This document shows positions 43,968-52,118 of a DNA stretch of 64,000 bases, one piece after another. The notes below the pieces were generated by a model. The model had not been told where the DNA came from. It made no database searches and saw only the letters and a program-made list of their open reading frames with translations. The position numbers and the translations under genes were made by a program. Every line of letters begins with the position of its first letter. Position 1 is the stretch's first letter. Source of the DNA: Pseudolabrys sp. (lineage in GTDB: Bacteria; Pseudomonadota; Alphaproteobacteria; Rhizobiales; Xanthobacteraceae); the NCBI GenBank assembly GCA_026125895.1, contig JAHCKG010000020.1, positions 1 through 64,000 of the forward strand, in the 5' to 3' direction.

Positions 43968-44546
43968 ATGCCCGACGCTTTAGAACTGCTCAAAACCCGC
44001 CGCTCGGTGAAGCCGATCGAGATGACCGGCCCCGGCCCGGCCGATGCCGATATCAAGACCTTGCTGACGGTCGCGTCCCGCGTGCCGGACCACGGCAAGC
44101 TGGCGCCGTGGCGCTTCATTGTTTTCAGCGGCGATGGCCGCCGCGCCGCGGGCGAGCGGATCGCCGCGGTGTTCGCCGCCGCGCATCCGGAGGCCACCGC
44201 GGACCAGCTCGCCTTCGAACGCGGCCGCTTTGGCCGCGCGCCGCTCGTCATCGCCGTCGTCAGCCGTGCTGCCCCGCATGTGAAGATCCCGGAATGGGAG
44301 CAGCAGCTCTCCGCGGGCGCCGCCTGCATGAACCTCGTCACAGCCGCGCATGCCATGGGCTATTTCGCAAGCTGGCTCACCGAATGGCCGGCCTATGACC
44401 GCGCCGCCATGACCGCGCTCGGGCTCGCCGAGCAGGAGCGCATCGCCGGTTTCGTCTATATCGGCAATGCGGCCAGGGCGCCGGAGGATCGCGAACGGCC
44501 GAAGCTCGATGCCGTCGTCACGCATTTCGATGGAGCCGGCCGCTGA
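43968..44546 (+). CDS. nitroreductase family flavoprotein
   Basis: A 192-residue FMN-dependent nitroreductase. Recognisable are LELLKTRRSVKPI with the FMN-phosphate Arg/Ser, RVPDHGKLAPWRFIVF, QQLSAGAACMNLVTAAHAMGYF and LTEWPAYD, close to the RutE/YdjA-type short form. It reduces nitro or related compounds with NAD(P)H; true substrate unknown. Its TGA shares a base with the ATG of a flavin-reductase-like gene (TGATG), so they are coupled. ATG 43968 is used over the in-frame 43896. Confidence 0.88.
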   Translation: MPDALELLKTRRSVKPIEMTGPGPADADIKTLLTVASRVPDHGKLAPWRFIVFSGDGRRAAGERIAAVFAAAHPEATADQLAFERGRFGRAPLVIAVVSRAAPHVKIPEWEQQLSAGAACMNLVTAAHAMGYFASWLTEWPAYDRAAMTALGLAEQERIAGFVYIGNAARAPEDRERPKLDAVVTHFDGAGR

Positions 44547-45151
44547 TGTTCTATGAACCGGAGAAGCGCGACCGCGCTATCCTGCCGCACGACCCGTTCA
44601 AGGCCATCGTCGCGCCGCGCCCGATCGGCTGGATCACGTCGATGAGCGCCAAGGGTGAAGTCAATCTCGCGCCCTACTCGTTCTTCAACGGCATCAACAG
44701 CCGGCCCAACCTGGTGATGTTCGCCAGCGAAAAGCGCAAGGACTCTGTCGTCTTCATCGAAGAAACCGGCGAGTTCGTCTGCAATCTCGCGACCTGGGAC
44801 CTGCGCGAGCAGATGAACGACACTTCGGCGCCGGTGATGCGCGGCGTCAACGAGATGCAGCGCGCCGGGCTGGCGCCGGCGCCCTGCCGCATCGTCAAGC
44901 CGCCACGGGTTGCCGCCAGCCCGTGCGCACTCGAATGCAAGATGTTGAAGATCATCGCGCTGGACGCGCTCGACGGCACGCCCGCCGATTGTCACGTCGT
45001 GTTCGGGCAGGTGGTCGGCGTCCATATCGAGGACCGCTTCATCAAGGATGGCATTCTCGACACGGCAGCCATGCGCCCGATCGCTCGCTGCGGCTATGAC
45101 CAATATGCCGTTGCCGACACGATGTTTTCGATGATCCGGCCCACGAAATGA
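44546..45151 (+). CDS. flavin reductase-like (FMN-binding split barrel) protein
   Basis: A 201-residue FMN-binding split-barrel protein. Key pieces are FKAIVAPRPIGWITSMSAKGEVNLAPYSFFNG (spanning residues 14-45; core APRPIGWITS), VMFASEKRKDSVVFIEETGEF and HVVFGQVVGVHIEDRFI. Enzymes of this type reduce flavin with NAD(P)H or bind flavin as cofactor. Its ATG overlaps the nitroreductase stop by one base, suggesting the two act on one compound or share reduced flavin. Confidence 0.85.
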   Translation: MFYEPEKRDRAILPHDPFKAIVAPRPIGWITSMSAKGEVNLAPYSFFNGINSRPNLVMFASEKRKDSVVFIEETGEFVCNLATWDLREQMNDTSAPVMRGVNEMQRAGLAPAPCRIVKPPRVAASPCALECKMLKIIALDALDGTPADCHVVFGQVVGVHIEDRFIKDGILDTAAMRPIARCGYDQYAVADTMFSMIRPTK

Positions 45152-45360
45152 ACGCGGCACATCATCTTAAGGTATTGAACTCCCAAACGATTGGAGAGTT
45201 GCCCTCAACGGGGCCTTAACCTTACGGTAATCGCCGAGGCGCACGCTGAGCGTGTCACGGGACGGTCACACGACTCCGGTCTTCACCATGCCGCAGCGAA
45301 TTCCTTGTTGCCGTCGCTTGCCCGGCCCGACAATGGGACCGGGCCCGAAGGAGATCTGGC

Positions 45361-46398
45361 TTGGTGTTTGAAGGTTTTTTCTCGCGCAAGAACGGCGGGG
45401 ATCGCGAGGCGGACGCCAACGCGCCGCCGGACAAGCCGGAGCGGGTGCGGCCGAGCATCGGCCTGGCGCTCGGCGGCGGCGCGGCCCGCGGTTTTGCACA
45501 CATCGGCGTCATCCGGACGCTGGCGGCGCACGGCATTGTGCCCGACGTCATCGTCGGCACCTCGATCGGCGCCGTGGTCGGCGGCTGCTATGCGGCGGGC
45601 CAACTCGACAATCTCGAGGACTGGGCACGCAGCCTGTCCGTGCGCTCGATCCTCAGCTATCTCGACATCAGCCTGTCGGGCTCCGGCCTGATCGGCGGTG
45701 GCCGTCTGGCGAGCAAGATGAGCGAGCAGCTCCAGGACACGCGCATCGAAACGTTGCCGATGCGCTTTGCCGCCATCGCCACCGAATTCAACACCGGCCA
45801 CGAGATCTGGCTGACGCGCGGCCGTCTCGCCGACGCCTTGCGCGCGTCCTACGCCCTGCCCGGCATCTTCCCGCCGGTGAAGATCGGCGGCCGCTGGCTG
45901 GTCGATGGCGCGCTGGTCAATCCGGTGCCGGTGTCGGCGGCGCGCGCGCTCGGCGCCCGCGTCGTCATCGCCGTCAATCTCAACGCCGATTTGTTCGGCC
46001 GCGGCACCATCATCGCCGATCACGGCTCGGATCAGACCGACGAACCGCCGCCGCCGGGCGATCAGCTGCACGGCCTGCGCGCGGTGTTCGGCCGCGAGAA
46101 ATCGCTGCGCCGCAAGCTGTTCGGCGATCACGGCCGCCCCGGGATTCCGACGGTGATGGTCGAAGCCTTCAACGTCATGCAGGATCGCATCACGCGGGCG
46201 CGACTCGCCGGCGATCCGCCGGACGTGCTGATCAGCCCGCGGCTCGGCACCATCGGCTGGTTCGATTTTCACCGCAACAAGGACGCGATCACCGTTGGCG
46301 TCGAGGCGGCCGAAAAGGCCCTCGAAACCGTCAACGAGGCGATCGACAGTCTGTCGCAACCCGGCGACTCCGCCGGCAATGTCGGCGGCGGCAAGTAA
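45361..46398 (+). CDS. patatin-like phospholipase
   Basis: A 345-residue patatin-family hydrolase. The oxyanion GGGAARGFAHIG (about residue 38), nucleophile elbow GTSIGAVVGG (Ser about residue 64) and catalytic Asp in VDGALVNPVPV are all intact. It should hydrolyse membrane lipid esters. The start is non-ATG: TTG at 45361 after AAGGAG, or GTG at 45364. A CtrA-like TTAA-N7-GTAA lies upstream (45216-45230). Downstream is a convergent CBS gene. Confidence 0.9.
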   Translation: MVFEGFFSRKNGGDREADANAPPDKPERVRPSIGLALGGGAARGFAHIGVIRTLAAHGIVPDVIVGTSIGAVVGGCYAAGQLDNLEDWARSLSVRSILSYLDISLSGSGLIGGGRLASKMSEQLQDTRIETLPMRFAAIATEFNTGHEIWLTRGRLADALRASYALPGIFPPVKIGGRWLVDGALVNPVPVSAARALGARVVIAVNLNADLFGRGTIIADHGSDQTDEPPPPGDQLHGLRAVFGREKSLRRKLFGDHGRPGIPTVMVEAFNVMQDRITRARLAGDPPDVLISPRLGTIGWFDFHRNKDAITVGVEAAEKALETVNEAIDSLSQPGDSAGNVGGGK

Positions 46399-46429
46399 TA
46401 CACTGAGTGGCGCCGCGTCCGCCGTTTCG

Positions 46430-46861
46430 TTACGCGGTCTGGATGTAATCGCGCATCGCCGCGGCGTCGGTTTCGATCTCCTGCACGCGCATCTTGACGA
46501 CGTCGCCGATCGAGATGACGCCGACCAGTTGCTCGGCATTGAGTACCGGCAGATGACGGAATTTGCCCGACGTCATGCGCTCCATCAGTTCCGCGATGGA
46601 ATCGTTCTCGCCGCAGGTCATGACGTTGCGCGTCATCACTTGACCGACTGGGATATCGAGCGCGGCGGCACCGTGCTCGGCCATCGCGCGCACGATGTCG
46701 CGCTCCGAGAGAATGCCGGAGAGACGCCCGCCGGCGCCGCGGATCACCACCGCGCCGATGCGATGTTTGTTGAGCAGCTTCGCCGCCGCGGCGAGCGTCG
46801 CTGTCGGCTCGATGCCGATGATGTCGCCGCCCTTTGCGGCCAGGATCGTCTTGACGTTCAT
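46430..46861 (-). CDS. CBS-pair domain protein
   Basis: A 143-residue stand-alone pair of CBS domains. The first starts around GGDIIGIEPTATLAAAAKLLN and the second around VMTRNVMTCGENDSIAELMERM; RIGAVVIRG and FRHLPVLN are typical strand-turn pieces. CBS pairs sense adenosine nucleotides. The first ~20 in-frame residues upstream (from 46930) are not conserved, so I use MNVKTILAAKGG. No partner enzyme is adjacent. Confidence 0.9.
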   Translation of the reverse strand: MNVKTILAAKGGDIIGIEPTATLAAAAKLLNKHRIGAVVIRGAGGRLSGILSERDIVRAMAEHGAAALDIPVGQVMTRNVMTCGENDSIAELMERMTSGKFRHLPVLNAEQLVGVISIGDVVKMRVQEIETDAAAMRDYIQTA

Positions 46862-47027
46862 GACAGCCTCCTGACTAGCCCGGAAGCTTAAACGACCTCG
46901 CGCGACGCTTGAGTCCCGGGTCTGATGCAACGATCAATCCGGCACGGCTGTTCCGTCAAGCGTGAACTTGGCGGGTGACTGTCAGGTTTGAATTTGTCGC
47001 ATGCGTGCCGCTGCAGCGCGGCAATCT

Positions 47028-47783
47028 TCAATGCAGTGCGATATCTTCGCGCGGCTGAATATCGTGGCGCACCGGATCGAACCAGGAGAACAGCAGCAGC
47101 CCCGCAAGGAACCCGCCGATATGCGCCTGCCAGGCGACGAGCTGATCCTCGCCGCCCAATACCGGTGAGGACCACAGACCGAAGATGATGTTGATGCCGA
47201 ACCAGACGCCGACGAACAGCAGCACGCGCGCGTCGCTCAAAACGCCGGACAGCGGCAGCGCCGGCACGCGGTAGGCATCGTCATCGCTGCCGCGGCGCCA
47301 CATGCCACCGAGCGGCCCGCCGCGCTGAAAGGCGAAGCGCATCGATGCCGCCATCGCGCCGGAGATCGAGGCCGAAGCGCCGATCATCGGCGCCACCGAG
47401 CCGGCATTGGTGAGCAGATGCATGGCCGCGCCGGCCGCGGCCGTCACGACCCAGAACGCGAGAAAGCGCATGGTGCCGAAGCGCCGCGCCACCGGCGTGC
47501 CGAAGGCCATGAGCCACACGGCATTGATGCCGAGATGCATCCAGCTGCCGTGCAGGAATGAATAAGTGACGAAACTCCAGATCGCCGCGCCCGTCCCGCC
47601 CGGCACGACGCCGCCGACCACCGGCGATGAATCGTAGCGCGCCGGAATGAAGGCGAAATCGATGAGGACGTGAATGTCCTGGTCCTGCGTCAGCACCCAT
47701 TCACGCACGCCGTGGATGAACGCCAGCACGCCGAGCAAGGCGACGATGACGGCGGGAAGATTGAACAGCGGTTCGCGTTGCAC
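47028..47783 (-). CDS. rhomboid-family intramembrane serine protease
   Basis: A 251-residue multispanning protein. The catalytic Ser is likely in GASASISGAM (GxSx region) and the His in AHIGGFLAGLLL; GSWMHLGINAVWLMAFG is the characteristic H-x-N helix. It cleaves within membranes; substrates unknown. It has about six helices and a loop of ~40 residues with acidic patches. It is monocistronic. Confidence 0.85.
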   Translation of the reverse strand: MQREPLFNLPAVIVALLGVLAFIHGVREWVLTQDQDIHVLIDFAFIPARYDSSPVVGGVVPGGTGAAIWSFVTYSFLHGSWMHLGINAVWLMAFGTPVARRFGTMRFLAFWVVTAAAGAAMHLLTNAGSVAPMIGASASISGAMAASMRFAFQRGGPLGGMWRRGSDDDAYRVPALPLSGVLSDARVLLFVGVWFGINIIFGLWSSPVLGGEDQLVAWQAHIGGFLAGLLLFSWFDPVRHDIQPREDIALH

Positions 47784-48008
47784 CGGGGGAACTTTCGAGG
47801 ACCAGAAAGGGAGTTAAGGCCTTAGCCGGTACGCCGCAAGCGCACCTTGCGCGATTTTAACGCTAATACGGCGGCGATCGGCGGCCCCAGCCGCCGCGGC
47901 ACGCGCCCTGCTGAACACACCCTGTCGCAGCGAATTGCCGCCGTCGCTGTCCCGATCGGGCACAGGGCAGCGCGGCAAGCGTCTCGCGACGGAACAGGGT
48001 GCCGCGCC

Positions 48009-48647
48009 ATGAAACATCCGTCCTCGCAAGCCGTCTTCGCGCACTGGAACGAGCGGCGCGGCGCGCGAGCGGCGCCGGAGCGCGCCGACATCGACCCGGC
48101 GGCGATCCGCCGCGCGCTCGGCGATACCATCATTCTCGCCGCCGACTTCGTCGAGAGCTGGCGCTTCCGCCTTGCCGGCACCCGCGTCTGCGCCCTGTTC
48201 AACCGCGAGATCAAAGGCGAGCCGCTGGCGGCGCTGTGGCGCGAGGAGGACCAGAAGACGCTGGCCGCGCTGACCGAAACCATCGCCAGCGAACACATCG
48301 GCGCCGTCATGGGGGTTGTCGGCCGCGCCGAGGATGGCGCCGAAGCCGATCTCGAAATGCTGATGCTGCCGCTGGCTCATACGGGCCACGCCCGCATCCG
48401 CGGCCTTGGCGTGCTCGCGCCGCTGTCGCCGCCCTACTGGCTCGGCAGCAAGCCGGTGACCGAACTGCGCCTCACCGCCCTGCGTCACATCGGACCCGAG
48501 CTCGATGGCTTCGGCGCCGGCCTGACGCTTGCGCCGGCGCAGGCTGGGATGGAGTCGATGCCCGAACGCCAGGACGGCGGCCGCCGCCGCCACGGCTTCG
48601 TCGTCTACAACGGCGGACTCGAAGTTCCACCGGAAAAAGTCGGATAA
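48009..48647 (+). CDS. PAS-domain protein (PAS_5 type)
   Basis: A 212-residue protein resembling the PAS_5 family of alphaproteobacteria: MKHPSSQAVFAHWNERRG, then FVESWRFRLAGTRVCALFNREIKG, ALWREEDQKTL and GLGVLAPLSPPYWLG. A single Cys and no cofactor residue are clear. Function is unknown, but it is followed 71 bases later by a tandem PilZ gene in the same direction, so it may work in c-di-GMP or stress signalling. Start at 48009 is best. Confidence 0.75.
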   Translation: MKHPSSQAVFAHWNERRGARAAPERADIDPAAIRRALGDTIILAADFVESWRFRLAGTRVCALFNREIKGEPLAALWREEDQKTLAALTETIASEHIGAVMGVVGRAEDGAEADLEMLMLPLAHTGHARIRGLGVLAPLSPPYWLGSKPVTELRLTALRHIGPELDGFGAGLTLAPAQAGMESMPERQDGGRRRHGFVVYNGGLEVPPEKVG

Positions 48648-48658
48648 CGAACCCTTAA
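48644..48658 (+). promoter_or_regulatory. CtrA-type box upstream of the PilZ gene
   Basis: ATAA-N7-TTAA, one mismatch from TTAA-N7-TTAA, overlapping the last codons of the PAS gene and 60 bases before the PilZ ATG. Confidence 0.4.
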
Positions 48659-48718
48659 CATTACAGCCATAGGTTCGGAGGCTCCCGGATACCGGCTCTA
48701 TCAAGAGCGTGCCCGCCC

Positions 48719-49342
48719 ATGGCGCTGCCACTGACCAAAGTGAGAATTCTGCCGCTGGCCGAAGAGCGCCGGCGGCATCAGCGCGTCAAGGTGAGCCTGC
48801 TCGGCCGCTATATGCTGTCGGACCGCAATGAATATCCCTGCCAGGTCGTGAACATGTCGCCGGGCGGCATGGCGCTGGTGGCGCCCGTCGTCGGTCAGCC
48901 CGGCGAACGCGTCATTGCCTATGTCGATCACCTCGGCCGGCTCGAAGGCCAGATCGCGCGGCTCATCGACAACGGCTTCGCCATGACCATCGCGGCGACC
49001 TCGCGCAAGCGCGACAAGCTCGCCGCCCAGCTCACCTGGCTCGCCAACCGGCAGATGCTCAACCTGCCGGAAGACCGCCGTCACGGCCGCTTCACGCCGA
49101 AGATCCCGCGCGCCCGCCTGATCCTGCCGAACGGCCAGAATATCGGCGTCCGCGTCATCGACCTGTCGGCCTCCGGCGCCGCGGTGGCGCTGCCGCGCGA
49201 CTTGCTGCCGCCGGTTGGCTCCGCCGTGACCATCGGCAAGACGCCGGGCCGCGTCGTCCGTCACATCGACGACGGCTTCGCCATCGAGTTCTCACGCCTG
49301 CAGCACCCCGACTTCATCGAAGACAACGTCACCGGCGACTGA
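48719..49342 (+). CDS. tandem PilZ-domain protein, c-di-GMP binding
   Basis: A 207-residue protein with two PilZ-like units. The first has the RxxxR-type RRRHQR (about residue 18) and NMSPGGMAL, both expected for c-di-GMP binding. The second has RRHGRFTPK and DLSASGAAVAL, with the first Gly of the second motif replaced by Ala. The two units are separated by about 80 residues. It may respond to c-di-GMP to affect motility or surface polysaccharide. The ATG follows GAGCGTGCCCGCCC, with a poor ribosome site. Confidence 0.85.
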   Translation: MALPLTKVRILPLAEERRRHQRVKVSLLGRYMLSDRNEYPCQVVNMSPGGMALVAPVVGQPGERVIAYVDHLGRLEGQIARLIDNGFAMTIAATSRKRDKLAAQLTWLANRQMLNLPEDRRHGRFTPKIPRARLILPNGQNIGVRVIDLSASGAAVALPRDLLPPVGSAVTIGKTPGRVVRHIDDGFAIEFSRLQHPDFIEDNVTGD

Positions 49343-49370
49343 CGTCTTCCTCTACATCCTGAATTCATAG

Positions 49371-49399
49371 ACGCCGTGGCCCGCGCCGCGGCGTTTTTC
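49371..49399 (+). terminator. rho-independent terminator after the PilZ gene
   Basis: ACGCCGTGG pairs with CCGCGGCGT (9 bp with one G-T), loop CCCGCG, followed by TTTT. It begins 28 bases after the PilZ stop. Confidence 0.8.
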
Positions 49400-49825
49400 G
49401 TTGGCCGACCGCGGCCGGCCGCGTGGCGCAAAGCGTTCGCCGCCGCGGCGCGCGCAAGGCGATGTCGGGGCATGGTGAATTCGTCTTCACGGTGATCGCT
49501 AAACTTGCGCGGATTTCGAGCCCGCACGCGGCCCTGATTTGACTGGCGAAAGCGCGAATGGCGGCGCGCGCGACCGCGTCAGCAGGGTTAAGCGCCTTCA
49601 ACCAACGAGGCCTTTAAGCGCGGTTTATCGGGCCAAATGCGCCTAACGCATCGACTTTTAATCAAATCGTGAAGTCTCGGATTTTAGTCGAATTCGACGC
49701 CAGTTTTATAAGTATTCGCATCTTGTTTTACTACAGAGCGACTTAAACTGCGCCGTTCTACTTAGCGGCGGCGCAAATCATCTTTGCGAGTGTTGTTCCC
49801 GGACGGAATGGGAAGGGACAACACC
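49400..49825. other. 426-base gap, AT-rich promoter region
   Basis: No gene seen. The part 49630-49780 is much richer in A and T than the surroundings (for example TTTTAATCAAATC and GTTTTACTACAG), consistent with a strong promoter for the transglutaminase-like gene. Several T/A-rich segments could hold -35/-10 boxes, not defined here. Confidence 0.5.
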
Positions 49826-50494
49826 ATGAATACCTCGAGTAAACGCGTCTTTCGACTCGCCAATACTTTGGCGATCGCCGCGGCCGCGCTGGCTTTGTCG
49901 ACGTTGACGAGCGCCGCTGGGGAGCGGCTCGCTTCGCTCAACGCCGGCGCCTCGGCGCAGCGTCCGGTCTATGCCGCCGTCGGCCCCGCCACCCGCGCGC
50001 CGATCGGCTGGATCGACTACTGCCACGAATACAGGACCGAGTGCGTCACCAAGGCATCGGCGCCGCGCGACATCGTCATGACGGGCAAGACCTGGGACGA
50101 TCTCGTCAAGGTCAACAACTGGGTCAACCAGTCGATCAAGCCGGTGACCGATATCGAACACTGGGGCGTGGTCGAGCGCTGGAACATGGGCGAGGACGGC
50201 TACGGCGATTGCGAGGACTATGTCCTGCTCAAGCGCCACATGCTGATGCAGGCCGGCTGGCCGCGCGAAGCGCTGCTCATCACCGTGGTCCGCGACAAGA
50301 ACGACGACGGCCACGCCGTGCTGACGGTGAAAACCGATCGCGGCGAATTCGTCCTCGACAATCAGGAAGCGCAGATCCTGCCGTGGACGCAGACCGGCTA
50401 CAAATTCATCAAGCGTCAGTCGCAGTCCGACCAGAACATTTGGGTCGCGCTCGGCGAACCGCGCAACGCCCCGGCCACGGTGTCGGCACGCTGA
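49826..50494 (+). CDS. exported transglutaminase-like cysteine peptidase (BTLCP/DUF920 type)
   Basis: A 222-residue exported protein. The catalytic Cys is in YGDCEDYVLLKRHML (about residue 132), followed by His in DGHAVLTVKTDRGEFVLDN with Asp. It therefore keeps a Cys-His-Asp triad. In Pseudomonas the related LapG cuts adhesins under c-di-GMP control; a similar role here is only suggested, by the nearby PilZ gene. Signal peptide is MNTSSKRV... with hydrophobic ALALSTLTSAAG. A longer in-frame start (49784 or 49808) is possible; AAGGGA precedes 49826. Confidence 0.85.
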   Translation: MNTSSKRVFRLANTLAIAAAALALSTLTSAAGERLASLNAGASAQRPVYAAVGPATRAPIGWIDYCHEYRTECVTKASAPRDIVMTGKTWDDLVKVNNWVNQSIKPVTDIEHWGVVERWNMGEDGYGDCEDYVLLKRHMLMQAGWPREALLITVVRDKNDDGHAVLTVKTDRGEFVLDNQEAQILPWTQTGYKFIKRQSQSDQNIWVALGEPRNAPATVSAR

Positions 50495-50506
50495 CGGCGA
50501 ACACCC

Positions 50507-50535
50507 CGACGGCGAAGCGGGGAGCTTCGCCGTCG
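50507..50535 (+). repeat. 12-bp stem hairpin after the transglutaminase gene
   Basis: CGACGGCGAAGC and GCTTCGCCGTCG form a perfect 12-bp stem around GGGGA, starting 12 bases past the stop. There is no T-run, so it may protect the transcript end or act together with the terminator at 50610. Confidence 0.5.
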
Positions 50536-50609
50536 ATGAAACGAACTTGGTAGGGATACGCGTCCCCGGTCACGTCCCCACCCTCCCCGTCCCCAGACCG
50601 GGTTCGCGC

Positions 50610-50646
50610 GCGGCCGGCGTCCCCCAACGCCGGCCGCACCTTTTTT
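50610..50646 (+). terminator. rho-independent terminator
   Basis: GCGGCCGGCGT and ACGCCGGCCGC form a perfect 11-bp stem followed by ACCTTTTTT. It separates the transglutaminase-like gene from the AT-richer cassette that follows. Confidence 0.9.
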
Positions 50647-50784
50647 CGCGGTCACTACGGCGACGGTGGCTGCGTTAGTCGTCGCTCGCGCCTCGTCTTA
50701 TCGGGCTTTTTCGATTCTCCTTGGTAGTGGTATTGGGACTGTGCTACCCGAACGCCCGGACGCTGGCGTCGTCAAAGGTGCTCA

Positions 50785-50910
50785 ATGCTGCATTTTTTGC
50801 GGAAGTATTACTGGCTTTCACCGCTCGCTGTTGCCGCCATCATCATTGCTGTGATGCTCTTCACGAATGACTCCACAAAACTGAATGTGTTCAATTACAA
50901 AGTATTCTGA
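50785..50910 (+). CDS. 41-residue membrane peptide, DUF5989-like
   Basis: A small open frame, ATG at 50785 to TGA at 50908-50910. The peptide has a short basic-aromatic start (LRKYYWLSPL), one membrane helix (AVAAIIIAVMLF) and ends FNYKVF. This resembles the pattern of DUF5989 proteins, as I remember them: basic-aromatic start, one helix, and a Tyr/Phe-rich end. AAAGG lies six bases before the start. The stop is two bases before the GTG start of the SGNH-like gene, so the two are tightly coupled. Confidence 0.6.
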   Translation: MLHFLRKYYWLSPLAVAAIIIAVMLFTNDSTKLNVFNYKVF

Positions 50911-50912
50911 TC

Positions 50913-52118
50913 GTGAGGCTCCTCGCGGCACTAATGACCTTGGTCGCCTCGCTCGGGCTGATTGAAATCACAGCCGCTACTATCGAGCATAGACCCAAGA
51001 TCGACACTATTGCGGCTGTGGCGGAACAGCGTCACGTGCCGTGGGATCGCACCACGGAGTGGGACGTTGTCTCACGCCTTCGCGCTGCCGGACATGATCC
51101 CTATCCAATCGTCGGACCAGTCATGTTCCTTTTGACCGACGGGATAGGCACGTCGGATGGGCGCATCGTCCCGATTTCTCTCGCGTCAACGACCGAATAC
51201 GTGGTTCGAAGCGACAATGGCGGTGCTTTTGCGACCAGAACTGACCGCCATGGCTTCCGCAATGACGATGCCGCATGGGACCGCCCCATTGACGCTGTTA
51301 TTATCGGGAATTCCTTTGCTTTTGGCAGTGGCCTTACCGATGAACAAACAATTCCCTCCTTGATCGCGGATACCGGAAAAAATGTCGTTACGCTTGGAAC
51401 GGGTGGAAGCGGCCCATTATTCGCCCTCGCCCAGGCCGCCGAGTATGCCCGCTTTCTCCGACCCGGCGGGCATATCATCTGGCTCTACGATGAGGACCAC
51501 GATCCAGGCGCACTATGCAACGAGATCAGCTCGAAACAACTTTCTCGCTACTTAGAGCCGCAATTCATTCAGGATGTGATCGGTCACCAAGCAGAGATCG
51601 ATGCTGCCTACAAAGAGCGTGTCAAACCTCTCAAGGACGAATGGGGAAGTGGAACTCTTGCTGCTCACTTGACGCGTCCTCGCGAGCTTTTTGACCTTGT
51701 TACACTTGGCCATCTTCGTCGCTACCTGGGGCGCGCCAACGGCGACAGCCCCCCGCATAACAATCTATCGACGGCGCCATGCTACTCGAATGGAGGCTGG
51801 ACCCGCTACGGTGAGTTCCGGACGATTGCTAATCGCATCACCGAAATTGCCGAGGCGAACCAAGCCACCGCTGCGCTGATCGTTTTACCTTCATGGGAGA
51901 AGATCAAGGGGTTGGAGAATGCCAATTTTCGCATCACCGCCGAGAACCTGAAGATTGCCAAGGAAATGGGGATCGACACGTTCGTTCCAGAAAGTCAGGG
52001 CACTGTGAACGAGACCTTCCCAATGGGTCAGAGGGCCCACTACACCCCGCGCGGTTACTGCATGCTGGCAAAGTCGGTCTCGACCATCATCGCGGCGCCG
52101 GAAGTTAGGTGCGAATGA
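50913..52118 (+). CDS. SGNH-hydrolase-like envelope protein
   Basis: A 401-residue protein starting at GTG. An N-terminal hydrophobic helix (LLAALMTLVASLGLIEITAA) should anchor it or act as a signal. The SGNH block I is IIGNSFAFGSGLTDEQ (Ser in GNSF), and the late block has AHYTPRGYCMLAKS with the His. It resembles acetyl-transferring/esterase proteins of exopolysaccharide loci. Codon use is more AT-rich than neighbours. It sits between the 41-residue peptide and an acyltransferase, overlapping the latter by four bases. Confidence 0.75.
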   Translation: MRLLAALMTLVASLGLIEITAATIEHRPKIDTIAAVAEQRHVPWDRTTEWDVVSRLRAAGHDPYPIVGPVMFLLTDGIGTSDGRIVPISLASTTEYVVRSDNGGAFATRTDRHGFRNDDAAWDRPIDAVIIGNSFAFGSGLTDEQTIPSLIADTGKNVVTLGTGGSGPLFALAQAAEYARFLRPGGHIIWLYDEDHDPGALCNEISSKQLSRYLEPQFIQDVIGHQAEIDAAYKERVKPLKDEWGSGTLAAHLTRPRELFDLVTLGHLRRYLGRANGDSPPHNNLSTAPCYSNGGWTRYGEFRTIANRITEIAEANQATAALIVLPSWEKIKGLENANFRITAENLKIAKEMGIDTFVPESQGTVNETFPMGQRAHYTPRGYCMLAKSVSTIIAAPEVRCE

